The notes under the pieces are model-generated. The model was given only the letters and a program-made list of their open reading frames with translations. It did not search any database and had not been told where the DNA came from. Below are positions 18,048-26,779 of a stretch of DNA of 64,000 nt, piece by piece. Position 1 is the stretch's first letter; every line of letters starts with the position of its first letter. The translations under genes and the position numbers were made by a program. This DNA is from an uncultured Mycobacterium sp. (GTDB lineage: Bacteria > Actinomycetota > Actinomycetes > Mycobacteriales > Mycobacteriaceae): positions 110,283 through 174,282 of the forward strand of contig FLQS01000078.1 of assembly GCA_900078375.1 (NCBI GenBank), given 5' to 3'.

Positions 18048-19627
18048 GCCACCCCCCGCTGGACGTCGAGGATGTCTCGTGCCAGGTTGTCGACGTTGGG
18101 GGTGCCCAGACCGGTCACCATGTCGTAGCCCGGGCCCGCGACCGCGACGGCGTTGGTGCCCAGCACGATGTCATGGAAGGCGGGCCGCGTCGCCCCGCCT
18201 GCGATGCGGTACAGGGTCGGGTTGAGCTCGCCGAGCGCACGCCCCCCGTTGTCGAGCAGGAACTGGTTGATCACCGCCGCGATGCCGGCCCACAGCGGCG
18301 CCGCCTGCGAGGTGCCGCCACCCACGACCAACTGCTGGCGAAGGACGATGACGGCGCCGGTGGCGGTGTCGGCGACGGCCGAGATATCCGGTGTCAGACG
18401 CCGCAACGCGGTGTCGGGTGCGGCGGTCTGCCACGGCGGGCGCTCGAACAGGGCCGAGATTCCGCCACCACTGCCCTGGGTCAGCGGCCCGTCGCTCCAC
18501 CCGTGTTCGGCGAGCCACTGATAGTGCTCGTCGGTCGACAGGGACGTTCCCCCGACCGTCGTCACCTCGGGCAGTGAGGCGACCGCATCCAGGCCGACGT
18601 CGGACGGACCGGGTGGGGCCGACCAGTCATGGCCGCGTTTGCATTCCAGACCGGCGAGATCACCGCTGGCGTTGAACACCGTGGTGCCGCGGGCCACCGC
18701 GGCGGCCACCGCTTCACGGACCGGAGTCAGGTCGCCGGCGGTGATCATCCGGTCGCAGCCCCAGCCGATCGACAGACTCCACACCGCACCCGGGAACCGC
18801 CGGGCCGCGTCCTGCATCATCTCGGCGATCTTGACGTAGGTGCCCCCGCCCCCGACCGTGGGCCGCGCGTTGACCAGGACCTTGCGTGCGTCCGGTGCGA
18901 GCGCATGGGCCACCTGCAGGTCCATCGAGGCCTCGTTGTTGCGCTGCTCGGGCATCCCGCCGACGACCTCGGGGGTGAACTTGGGCAACCCGTAGGTCTG
19001 GGCATACATGTCGAGGTCGGCCTGGTCGAACCCGTCGAACGCGAACACCACGATGGTGGTGCCCTTGCCGGTGTAGCCGGCGTCGGCCAGCGGCCGCACG
19101 TTGTAGATGGTGCGCAGCGCGTCCGGCGGCAGGCTGTGGTCGGGCACATCGAGGGGCCGAATCGACGGACTGCTCGAGTGGTACGGCGTATAGCTGAGGA
19201 TTCGGCCCAGTCCCGATACCGAATCAGTTAGCGCCGCAGGCACTGACGGTTGTTCGGGCGAAGCGTAGAACTGCTCGCCGAGCGGGCTGCGGTAGTCGCG
19301 CACCGGCACATTCAACGCGGCAGCCACACTGGCCGGTGGGCCCAGGAGCACCGCCCACCCGGCACCTGGCTGCCACCGCACCGACAGACCGTTGGCCGCC
19401 GCCCAGCGCTGCAACCGGTCCGGGGACTGGGATTGGGTACCGCGGAGTTCGGCAGTGAGCTGCACCGCCTGGGCGCGGGAGTCACCCAGGTTGGCCGAGG
19501 CCTGCAGCAGCAACGCATACGGCCCGGTAATCGCCTGTGCCGAAAGCGAATCGGTGTGTGACCGCGCACCGCATCCGGCAAGCGCGAGCACGCCCACCGA
19601 TAGCAGGGCTAGCACCGTACGAGTCAT
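18044..19627 (-). CDS. Lipoprotein serine-carboxyl protease, sedolisin family S53
   Basis: A 527-residue secreted protease. A lipobox at LAGC (Cys19) predicts membrane anchoring. A pro-kumamolisin-like activation domain covers roughly residues 40-165. The catalytic residues are visible: the Glu-x-x-x-Asp pair in NNEASMDLQ, the oxyanion Asp in NASGD, and the nucleophile Ser in GGGTSQAAP. The calcium site DIVLGTNAVAVAGPGYDMVTG is complete except for usual variation. Sedolisins are most active at acid pH and are scarce in mycobacteria beyond a few types. It is the first gene of a three-gene operon; the two downstream genes encode membrane proteins. Substrates are unknown; an envelope-processing role is inferred. 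Confidence 0.88.
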   Translation of the reverse strand: MTRTVLALLSVGVLALAGCGARSHTDSLSAQAITGPYALLLQASANLGDSRAQAVQLTAELRGTQSQSPDRLQRWAAANGLSVRWQPGAGWAVLLGPPASVAAALNVPVRDYRSPLGEQFYASPEQPSVPAALTDSVSGLGRILSYTPYHSSSPSIRPLDVPDHSLPPDALRTIYNVRPLADAGYTGKGTTIVVFAFDGFDQADLDMYAQTYGLPKFTPEVVGGMPEQRNNEASMDLQVAHALAPDARKVLVNARPTVGGGGTYVKIAEMMQDAARRFPGAVWSLSIGWGCDRMITAGDLTPVREAVAAAVARGTTVFNASGDLAGLECKRGHDWSAPPGPSDVGLDAVASLPEVTTVGGTSLSTDEHYQWLAEHGWSDGPLTQGSGGGISALFERPPWQTAAPDTALRRLTPDISAVADTATGAVIVLRQQLVVGGGTSQAAPLWAGIAAVINQFLLDNGGRALGELNPTLYRIAGGATRPAFHDIVLGTNAVAVAGPGYDMVTGLGTPNVDNLARDILDVQRGVA

Positions 19628-19684
19628 GGGTGAACCGAACCATAATGCACCGACGTGCGGTTCGCACGGACCTGGCCGAAGACG

Positions 19685-21313
19685 CTAGGCGTGAACCTGA
19701 CGGCGGTAGGTCAGCTTGTCGAACTCCCGGCCGTATTCGTCGACGGCCGTCACGTCCATCTCGCTCATCAGGCTTCCCGGCCGCACGTCGACGCGAATGA
19801 ATGCGTAGTTGCGGAACCGCACTCGTGACCAGCCGACCGCTTCGGCCGTCTTGTGGCCGTCGGACGTCCAGACGTAGCTGTTGGGCACGAACGTGTCGGG
19901 TAGCTCGTGGCCGCGGTAGCTCTCCTGCTCCCCCGGTTGGAAGTTGTAGCGACGCCGCCCGCCGGATCCCACCGTGTAGTACACGGTCCCGTCCGTTTCG
20001 GGGTAGACGATCGCGTTGTCCTCGGCAGCCCGGGTGGGCGCACCACCCCGGATGGGATCGGTCCGTTCGAACGCGTGGTTGTGGCCTTGGAGTACCAGGT
20101 CGACCTGATAGCGGTCGAACAGCGCACCCCAGGCGGCCCGCACACCCCCGTCGCTGGCATGGTCGGAGACGGTGGAGTACGCGCAGTGGTGGAAGAAGGC
20201 GACGATGAAGTCGATGTCCGGGTTGGCCCGATGGGCCGCCAATGTGCTTTCTACCCAACTATTTTGAACTCCGTGTGAATAGCCTGTGTTGGCGGTGATC
20301 TCGTCGCTGACGTCGTTGGCGTCCAGCGAGAGCACCGCGACATTGCCGTAGGTGAACGAATAGACCGACGGGCAGCCCGTCGGGCCGTTACCCGGGAAGT
20401 CCAGCCGCGCCAGATGCCCGCCGTAGCCGTGCACCGGGTAGGCGGCCTCCATGTCGTGGTTACCGGTGGCGAACATCCACGGCGTCGTCGACGCGCTGGC
20501 CTCGATGGAACCCAGATATACGTCCCACACATAGGGGTTGAACTTGTCGAAACCCTTGGGGGGAGCTCCTTTTCGGACGAACGTTGCGGGCTTGCCCTCC
20601 CCGCTGGGGTCGGCGTAGGCGATGTCGCCGGCCAGCACGTGAAACTCCGGGCGCGAGGCGATGATCTGGTTCAGCACGTTGTCGGCGTGTGCGACCGACG
20701 GGTCGTTGTCGGGCTTGTAGGAATTGTCGTCGTACTCGCCGGGGGTTAGCCCGGGCGGAAGCGACGGTGTTTCGTTGGTGCCCTGGTCCCCCATCATCGT
20801 GAACCGGAACCAGCCCACGGCATTTCGCGCGCTGGGCATCGCGGTGGTTGCCGAGCGCACATCGGAGAAGAAACCGTCGTCGGTGCGCCAGCGGTAGAAG
20901 TGCGGCGTGCGCCCGGGCAGCCCGTCCACCGGTGCGTGGACGTAGAACTGCTCGGCCGACAGCACTCCGCCACTGCTGTCCGGGATCTGGGTGACCAAGT
21001 TGCGGACTTCCGCCTCGACCGTCGCGCCCAGCCCCGGCGTCGGGCCGTGGTCGACGAAGACCTTCGTGCCGCCCGGGTTGCGGGAGAGCTGCGCGGCCAG
21101 CCGCAGCTGACTCGAAGCGTCCGAGCCGTATCCGACTCGGCGGCCGGCCACCCCCAGGGGTGCGTCCTGGGCGTAGGCCCGGTGCCCGAACGGACTGGTG
21201 CCCAGCGCAGCCACGGCCGCCGCGGCCGCCGAACCGCGCAGGAAGTTGCGCCGCGAAACCCGATGGCGGCGCAGATACCTTTGATGCCACTCGTGCTGCT
21301 CGGCCATCGTCAT
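19685..21313 (-). CDS. Tat-exported metallophosphoesterase (purple acid phosphatase-like)
   Basis: Binuclear metal phosphatase. The N-terminal twin-arginine signal is SRRNFLRGSAAAA. Metal ligands are seen in GDIAYADPSGE, GNHDME, a histidine pair in FFHHCAY, and GHNHAFER. It has a Fn3-like domain before the catalytic domain, like plant-type purple acid phosphatases and M. tuberculosis Rv2577. The start at 21313 (MTMAEQHEW) gives an n-region of normal Tat length; the ORF reaches upstream to 21421 and a GTG in between is also possible. The substrate is unknown. Convergent with nothing; it shares a 58-base gap with the start of the S53 gene on the same strand, so separate promoters are likely. 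Confidence 0.85.
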   Translation of the reverse strand: MTMAEQHEWHQRYLRRHRVSRRNFLRGSAAAAAVAALGTSPFGHRAYAQDAPLGVAGRRVGYGSDASSQLRLAAQLSRNPGGTKVFVDHGPTPGLGATVEAEVRNLVTQIPDSSGGVLSAEQFYVHAPVDGLPGRTPHFYRWRTDDGFFSDVRSATTAMPSARNAVGWFRFTMMGDQGTNETPSLPPGLTPGEYDDNSYKPDNDPSVAHADNVLNQIIASRPEFHVLAGDIAYADPSGEGKPATFVRKGAPPKGFDKFNPYVWDVYLGSIEASASTTPWMFATGNHDMEAAYPVHGYGGHLARLDFPGNGPTGCPSVYSFTYGNVAVLSLDANDVSDEITANTGYSHGVQNSWVESTLAAHRANPDIDFIVAFFHHCAYSTVSDHASDGGVRAAWGALFDRYQVDLVLQGHNHAFERTDPIRGGAPTRAAEDNAIVYPETDGTVYYTVGSGGRRRYNFQPGEQESYRGHELPDTFVPNSYVWTSDGHKTAEAVGWSRVRFRNYAFIRVDVRPGSLMSEMDVTAVDEYGREFDKLTYRRQVHA

Positions 21314-21525
21314 CCGGCCGGCCAGCTCCTGCGGAATGCCGGTGTCAGGAAACTCCACACTTGGATCGTGACGCAAGCACCTGCGAGAACGTGGAATCAG
21401 CAGGAAATTCCACATGAACAAATTTGTGAGCAGACGCGCTAATTACGACGGGGTTGCAATTCCGCTCCAATCGTCCTCCAAGCTTTGCTGGCTACCGTGA
21501 TCTCCGTAGATTCAGCTCTTAATTC

Positions 21526-21553
21526 CCGGCGGGCAGGAGCGAAGCGACCCGGG
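21526..21553. repeat. 28-nt intergenic repeat, copy 1
   Basis: This 28-base element (core GGAGCGAAGCGACCC, with CCGGCGGGC on the left and CGGG on the right) matches the second copy at 23711-23738 at 27 of 28 positions, in the same orientation. It lies in the 289-base non-coding gap upstream of lipP; the rest of that gap (21314-21602) shows no other recognisable element. Confidence 0.85.
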
Positions 21554-21602
21554 GATATATCCCGGCGGCTGCCCCGGTTGGGACCGTCGGCTAGGAGGCG
21601 CG

Positions 21603-22784
21603 TTGAGCGACCAGATACCCATCGGCGGTGCGTGCACCGCGGGTTTTGGCGCGGTGCGTGATGCCTTCGAGAAGAACTTCGTGGGCGGTGACGAAGTCGG
21701 TGCCGCCGTAGCGGTGTGGGTCGACGGGGATCTGGTGGTCAACCTGTGGGGCGGCTACGCCGATGCCCGGCGCCGACGCCACTGGCGGCAGAACACCCTG
21801 GCCAGCATCTTTTCCGGGACCAAGGGCCTGACAAGCACCTGTGTGCACCTGCTGGCAGACCGCGGCGAGATCGACCTGCACGCCCCGGTCGCGCAGTACT
21901 GGCCGGAGTTCGCCCAGAACGGGAAGCAGGACATCACGGTCGCCTCGGTGCTCGGCCACCGTTCCGGGGTGATCGGCCCGCGCACCCGGCTGCACTGGAG
22001 TGACACCACCGACTGGGATCGGGTGTGCGCCGATCTGGCCGCCGCAGAGCCGTGGTGGCCACCGGGCACGGCGCAGGGCTACCACATGGTGAGCTTCGGC
22101 TTCATCCTCGGCGAGGTGGTCCGCCGCGTCACCGGACGCACCATCGGCCAGTACCTGCGGACTGAGATCGCCCAGCCGATGGGCATCGACGTACACATCG
22201 GACTACCGGTCGCCGACCACAAGCGCTGCGCCGAGATGGTCAACAAGCCGCACATCCGCGACGTCCTCGCCCAGGGCCGGGCGCCGGAGCACCCGACCTC
22301 CCTCGATGAGCATCCGATGGCCGGGCTGTCGGTCGCCATGGGTTTCGTCCCCGACGACGAACTCGGCTCCAACGAGCTCACCCGGTGGCGCTGCAGCGAG
22401 TTCCCCGGCACCAACGGTCACGTCTCGGCGCTGGGGCTGGCCACGTTTTACAACGGGCTGGCGCAGGAGAAGTTGCTCAGCCGCGACCATCTGGAATCCG
22501 TGCGGGTCTCGCAGGGCGGCTTCGATGCCGACGTGGTGCTCGGTGCCCGGGTCGCCGATCACGGCTGGGGCCTGGGCTACATGCTCAACCAGCGCGGGGT
22601 CGCCGGGCCGAACCTGCGCAGCTTCGGCCACGGCGGATCGGGCGGCTCGTACGGGTTCGTCGACCTCGAGCACCGCATCGGCTACGCGTACGTGATGAAT
22701 TACTTCGACGCCACCAAATGCAATGCCGACCCGCGCAGCACCGCATTGAGCGACGCGGTCTATCGTGCTCTCGGCGCGCTCTGA
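21603..22784 (+). CDS. lipP: Serine hydrolase of the beta-lactamase fold (LipP-like esterase)
   Basis: A 393-residue family VIII-type esterase or beta-lactamase-related protein. The nucleophile motif SxxK is SGTKG, the Tyr region is in YHMVSFGFILG, and the third motif is GHGGSGGSYG. The length and position between tig and nei1 match M. tuberculosis lipP (Rv2463, about 394 aa). It has no signal peptide. The start is TTG at 21603, supported by AGGAGG four bases upstream, the clearest ribosome-binding site in the area; no better ATG exists nearby. The substrate is unknown; these enzymes hydrolyse short-chain esters. Confidence 0.8.
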   Translation: MSDQIPIGGACTAGFGAVRDAFEKNFVGGDEVGAAVAVWVDGDLVVNLWGGYADARRRRHWRQNTLASIFSGTKGLTSTCVHLLADRGEIDLHAPVAQYWPEFAQNGKQDITVASVLGHRSGVIGPRTRLHWSDTTDWDRVCADLAAAEPWWPPGTAQGYHMVSFGFILGEVVRRVTGRTIGQYLRTEIAQPMGIDVHIGLPVADHKRCAEMVNKPHIRDVLAQGRAPEHPTSLDEHPMAGLSVAMGFVPDDELGSNELTRWRCSEFPGTNGHVSALGLATFYNGLAQEKLLSRDHLESVRVSQGGFDADVVLGARVADHGWGLGYMLNQRGVAGPNLRSFGHGGSGGSYGFVDLEHRIGYAYVMNYFDATKCNADPRSTALSDAVYRALGAL

Positions 22785-22829
22785 CAAGCGAATTCTCGTT
22801 CTCCGGAGCACTTTCACAGGATCGGTACT

Positions 22830-23705
22830 GTGGACGCCATGAACGGTGTGCTGGTGGTGCTCATCCTGGTCGTGGTCGCTGCGATCGTGCTGGCAGTGGT
22901 GAGTTCGTCGCGGGCCTCGGGCAATCGCAGCGCCGCCTCGCTGGCCGACGCCAAAGCTGACGCGCGCCGGCTGATCGAACGTCTTGGCGGCCAGGTGCTC
23001 AACCTGTCCGGGAACAACGACGCCTCCATCCAGGCGCTGGCCGACGCCTCGGAACGGTTCACCGCCGCTTCCTCGCAGATCGACCAGGCCACCACCGCCA
23101 AGCAGGCGATGCTGGCCAAGGAAAGCGCGATCGAGGGCCTGTACTACGTGCGCGCCGCACGCACCGCGATGGGCATGGATCCCGGCCCGGAGCTGGAGAC
23201 GATGGCCGGTCAGAAGGCGGCGGGTGCCGTTACCGAGGACCGCAAGGTTGCGTTCGAGGGCCGCGAGATCGAAGCCTCCCCGGTGCCGAGCCAGCGCACC
23301 CCGAACTACTACCCCGGTGGCCGGGTCGCGGGCCGACCGGTACCGGCCGGCTGGTACTCCGAGCCCTGGTGGAAGACGGCGCTGGTCGCCGGCGCCTGGG
23401 GCGTGGGTTCGGTACTGCTCTTTGACGCGTTGTTCTCCGGCATGGGCGGCGTCGGCTACGACGCGGCGGGCTTCGAGAACGGCTACGGTTCGGGCTTCGA
23501 TCAAGGCTTCGACCAGGGTTACGACCAAGGTATGGACGCGGGCGGCGGCCAAGACGCCGGCTGGGGCGGCGGCGGTGACGGCGGAGGCTGGTCTGGCGAC
23601 GGCGGCGGCTGGGGCAGTGACGGCGGCGGCCTTGGCGACAGCGGCGGCTGGGGTGGCGGCGACTTCGGTGGGGGCGATTTCGGCGGCGGGTTCGGCGACT
23701 TCTAG
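22830..23705 (+). CDS. Membrane protein with helical segment and Gly/Asp/Trp-rich tail
   Basis: A 291-residue protein of unknown function. It starts with a membrane anchor (VLVVLILVVVAAIVLAVV), then a helical region of about 70 residues with heptad-like Ala/Leu spacing (AKADARRLIERLGGQ, then ASERFTAASSQIDQATTAK). A second hydrophobic segment (TALVAGAWGVGSVLLFDALF) follows at about residue 190, and the tail is dominated by glycine with GFDQGFDQGYDQG and GGGW runs. A GTG start at 22830 is used; an ATG three codons later is an alternative. It lies 45 bases after lipP, possibly cotranscribed. Related proteins occur in actinobacteria next to stress or envelope genes, but I cannot name a family with confidence. 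Confidence 0.7.
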   Translation: MDAMNGVLVVLILVVVAAIVLAVVSSSRASGNRSAASLADAKADARRLIERLGGQVLNLSGNNDASIQALADASERFTAASSQIDQATTAKQAMLAKESAIEGLYYVRAARTAMGMDPGPELETMAGQKAAGAVTEDRKVAFEGREIEASPVPSQRTPNYYPGGRVAGRPVPAGWYSEPWWKTALVAGAWGVGSVLLFDALFSGMGGVGYDAAGFENGYGSGFDQGFDQGYDQGMDAGGGQDAGWGGGGDGGGWSGDGGGWGSDGGGLGDSGGWGGGDFGGGDFGGGFGDF

Positions 23706-23710
23706 AGATC

Positions 23711-23738
23711 CGGCGGGCTGGAGCGAAGCGACCCGGGA
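23711..23738. repeat. 28-nt intergenic repeat, copy 2
   Basis: Second copy of the element at 21526-21553, differing at one base (T for A at position 10). It lies between the stop of the Gly-rich gene and the stop of the convergent antiporter gene. The two copies bracket the lipP and Gly-rich genes. Confidence 0.85.
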
Positions 23739-23739
23739 A

Positions 23740-25431
23740 TTAGAGTCTGCTCTCCATCCGGGCGGTCACACTCGCCTCCTGCAGATCGAGGCGCCCGAGC
23801 ATGGCGCGCACGGCCTCGTCATCGATCTGCCCGGCGTCGCGCTCCCTGATCAGCGCGGCGCGCTGGGCGGCCAGCACCTCGCGGTACAAGGTCGAGAACA
23901 CTTCCGCGCGCAGGTCGTGCTCCTGGGGATCCGGCATCTCGTCGGCGTCCTTGGAGTGCCGGGCGATCCAGGTGCGGATATCGGTCAGCACGTGCAGATC
24001 GAGACCAGCGGGCGGATTCGCCTCGAACCCGGCCAGCACCTCGTCGGCCGCAGCATGGACGGTGCCCTCGGCCTTGATGGTCTCGTCCCGGTCGTAGGCA
24101 CGATCGTCCTCTTGCGACGACAGCTTCAGCCGGCGGATCAGTGGCGGCAGCGTCCACCCCTGCAGCAGCAATGTGCCGACGGCCACGACGAAGGCGATCG
24201 CCTGAATGGTGGCGCGCTCCGGAAACGGTTCGCCGTTGGCGATGGTCGGCGGGATACCGGCCGCGGCGGCGAGCGTGACCACGCCGCGCATCCCGGTCCA
24301 GGACACCACCACGTTCTCCTGCCAGGTCAACGACGTGTGGTCGATCATCGAGCGCCACTTGCCTTGTGGCCGGCTCCGTTTGCGAACCCCGAGTGCTCCG
24401 CGGCCGCCGCGTTCGGGGACTGGCACGCTCAGCTTGCGATCGACGTGCCGGAACAAGACACCGCGGCCGAACATCACGAACACCGACAGCGGACGGATCA
24501 CCAACACGATCGCCAGCACCACCGCCGCGGCGATGCCGACCTCCACCAGGGACTCGTGGGCGTCGCGCAGGTCTTCGAGGACGAACCGCAGATGCAGACC
24601 GATGTAGGCGAACACGAACGCCTCCAGCAGCACGTCGACCGAGTGCCAGACGTAGCGCTCCTGCAGCCGGGTCTGGTAGCCCGCACTCAGCGTGCCGCTG
24701 CCGACGACGAACCCGGCGGCCACCACGGCCAGCACTCCCGAAGCGTGAAACCGCTCGGCGGTGATGTAGGCGGCGAACGGCACCACCAGGCCCTGGATCG
24801 TCTCCAGGCTCGCGCTGTTCAGCCGGTCGCGGATCCACAGCGTGACGTAACCGAGCGCGACGCCGACCACCGGACCGAGTACCGCGCTGTAGCCGAACAA
24901 CAGCAGCGGGTTGTCGATGAAGATGTGCGTGCCGGCAACCTGGGCGACCGCGATCGAGAACAACGCCAGCGCGGCGGCGTCGTTGATCAGGCTCTCGCCG
25001 GTCAGGATCGTCATCACCCGTTTGGGTAGACCCAGCTTGCGGCCCACCGCGACGGCGGTGACCGCGTCGGGCGGCGCGACGATGGCGCCCAGGACCAGCG
25101 CGGTCGCGAAGGTCAACGGCACCACGACCAACCACGCGGAGACCGCGGCGACGGTGAAGGCGGTGACCACGACCAGGGCCACCCCGAGGCCGAGGATCGG
25201 CTTGATGTTGCGCATGAACGCCGGGAATGAGAAGTCCAGCGCCGCCGAGTACAGCAGCGGCGGCAACACCACGGTGAGCAGGACGTGTGAGTCCAGTTCA
25301 GGTGCGGTGAATCCCGGCAGGAACGATGCGGCGATGCCGACGAGGACGATCATCAGTGCGGGCTCGAGGCCACGCTGCTTGGCGATCGCCGCCACAGCGA
25401 TGGCGCCGACGACGACGAGAATCAGTTCCAT
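23740..25431 (-). CDS. Na+/H+ antiporter, CPA1 family (YjcE-type)
   Basis: A 563-residue antiporter of the plasma membrane that exchanges Na+ (or K+) for H+. About 12 hydrophobic helices run from residue 1 to about 400, including the ion-site motif GAIVAPPDAVTAVAVG and the discontinuous-helix segment ILTGESLINDAAAL with the conserved Glu/Asn-Asp. A basic cytoplasmic stretch follows (around residues 335-350), then a cytoplasmic tail of about 140 residues. It resembles M. tuberculosis YjcE (Rv2287) and NhaP types. It is convergent with the Gly-rich gene and lies 47 bases downstream of nei1 on the same strand. Confidence 0.88.
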   Translation of the reverse strand: MELILVVVGAIAVAAIAKQRGLEPALMIVLVGIAASFLPGFTAPELDSHVLLTVVLPPLLYSAALDFSFPAFMRNIKPILGLGVALVVVTAFTVAAVSAWLVVVPLTFATALVLGAIVAPPDAVTAVAVGRKLGLPKRVMTILTGESLINDAAALALFSIAVAQVAGTHIFIDNPLLLFGYSAVLGPVVGVALGYVTLWIRDRLNSASLETIQGLVVPFAAYITAERFHASGVLAVVAAGFVVGSGTLSAGYQTRLQERYVWHSVDVLLEAFVFAYIGLHLRFVLEDLRDAHESLVEVGIAAAVVLAIVLVIRPLSVFVMFGRGVLFRHVDRKLSVPVPERGGRGALGVRKRSRPQGKWRSMIDHTSLTWQENVVVSWTGMRGVVTLAAAAGIPPTIANGEPFPERATIQAIAFVVAVGTLLLQGWTLPPLIRRLKLSSQEDDRAYDRDETIKAEGTVHAAADEVLAGFEANPPAGLDLHVLTDIRTWIARHSKDADEMPDPQEHDLRAEVFSTLYREVLAAQRAALIRERDAGQIDDEAVRAMLGRLDLQEASVTARMESRL

Positions 25432-25478
25432 GCAAGCATTCTCACGGGTGGCGCCCGGCTGCGCTCAACGTTGTGGGT

Positions 25479-26270
25479 TCAGGTCTGGCAGGTGGGACAC
25501 CAGAACACGTTGCGACCCTCCAGCACGGCGGTCCGGATTCCGGTGCCGCACACCCGGCACGGGTCGCCGGCTCGCCGGTAGACGTAGGTGCGTGGCCGGT
25601 TGGGCGCGTACGACGGTGCGCCGTGATCGTGCTCGGGTGCCACCACCACGATCTTGCCCGTGCGCACACCGACCTTCATCAACGCGACCAGGTCGGTCCA
25701 GGCGTCGGCGAACTCTGCCTCGCTGACGTCGCGGCCCAGCCGGTAGGGGTCGATATGGTGCCGGAACAGCAACTCGCTGCGGTAGACATTGCCCACCCCG
25801 GCGAGCACGCTCTGATCCATCAGAAGGGCCCCGATAGCCTTGCGGGACTTGGAGATTCGCTCCCACGGCAGCGCCGGATCGGCATCTCGCCGTAACGGGT
25901 CGGGCCCGAGCCGGGCCACGATGGCCGACACCTGCGCCTCGTCGAGCACGTCACAGGCCGTCGGGCCGCGCAGATCGGTGCCGTACTCGACGCCCACGAC
26001 CCGCATGCGCACCTGACCGACGGGCAGCGGCATCGGCACCGGCGCCTCGGTGAAGGTGCCGTACAACCCGAGATGGATGTGCACGATCGGGCCGCCGTCG
26101 TAGTGATGGAACAGGTGCTTACCCCACACCGAAGCCCGGGTGAACACCCGGCCGTTGAGGATCGCGGCGTCGGTGAACCGGCCCTGCGGACTCGACACAG
26201 CCGCCGGGGCGCCGGCGAAGCGGCGCTGATGCAGCCGTGCCAGCCGGTGAAGAGTATGGCCTTCCGGCAC
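25479..26270 (-). CDS. nei1: DNA glycosylase/AP lyase, endonuclease VIII family (Nei1)
   Basis: Base-excision repair enzyme that removes oxidised pyrimidines. The catalytic N-terminus is PEGHTLHR after Met removal. A helix-two-turn-helix follows around LLMDQSVLAGVGNVYRSELLF, and the C-terminal zinc finger is CRVCG...CPTC. The length (263) matches Rv2464c. It starts 3 bases after the rpiB stop, so the two are coupled, as in M. tuberculosis. Confidence 0.93.
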   Translation of the reverse strand: MPEGHTLHRLARLHQRRFAGAPAAVSSPQGRFTDAAILNGRVFTRASVWGKHLFHHYDGGPIVHIHLGLYGTFTEAPVPMPLPVGQVRMRVVGVEYGTDLRGPTACDVLDEAQVSAIVARLGPDPLRRDADPALPWERISKSRKAIGALLMDQSVLAGVGNVYRSELLFRHHIDPYRLGRDVSEAEFADAWTDLVALMKVGVRTGKIVVVAPEHDHGAPSYAPNRPRTYVYRRAGDPCRVCGTGIRTAVLEGRNVFWCPTCQT

Positions 26271-26273
26271 GCG

Positions 26274-26753
26274 TCAGGCCGGGGCGCCGGGCACCGGCGG
26301 CGGCACGTGGGTGCGCTCGTACTCGTCGAGGATGTCGATACGCCGTTGGTGGCGTTCGGCTTTCGACCACGGGGTGGTCAGGAACGTGTCGACGAAACTC
26401 AGCGCTTCCTCAACCGGGTGCATGCGGCCGCCGATGCTCATCACCTGGGCATTGTTGTGCTCGCGGGCCAGCGACGCGGTCTCCACACTCCACGTCAGCG
26501 CGCAGCGGATGCCGGGCACCTTGTTGGCCGCGATCTGCTCGCCGTTGCCGGAGCCGCCGATGACGATGCCGAGGCTGTCCGGGTCGGCCAGCGTCCTGGT
26601 CGCCGCGGCGATGCAGAACGCCGGGTAGTCATCCTCGGCGTCGTAGGTGAACGCGCCGCAGTCGATCGGCTCGTGACCACCGGATTTCAGGTGCTCGATG
26701 ATGGCCTGCTTGAGTTCGTATCCGGCATGGTCTGAGCCGAGGTAGACACGCAT
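26274..26753 (-). CDS. rpiB: Ribose-5-phosphate isomerase B
   Basis: Interconverts ribulose 5-phosphate and ribose 5-phosphate. The 159-residue protein shows GSDHAGYELKQAI at the N-terminus, the catalytic Cys in GIRCALTWS, the GSGNGEQIAANK loop and HNNAQVMSIGGR. The ATG at 26753 fits the family N-terminus (MRVYLGSDHAG); the longer ORF is readthrough. It ends 3 bases before nei1 and starts 26 bases after the oxygenase stop. Confidence 0.95.
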   Translation of the reverse strand: MRVYLGSDHAGYELKQAIIEHLKSGGHEPIDCGAFTYDAEDDYPAFCIAAATRTLADPDSLGIVIGGSGNGEQIAANKVPGIRCALTWSVETASLAREHNNAQVMSIGGRMHPVEEALSFVDTFLTTPWSKAERHQRRIDILDEYERTHVPPPVPGAPA

Positions 26754-26779
26754 GGCCGTTACCTTACTTCGGCGCCCGC

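Noticed and set aside
22984..25029. 681-codon frame across the Gly-rich gene and antiporter
   Set aside because: It spans two well-supported genes in other frames and is not family-like.
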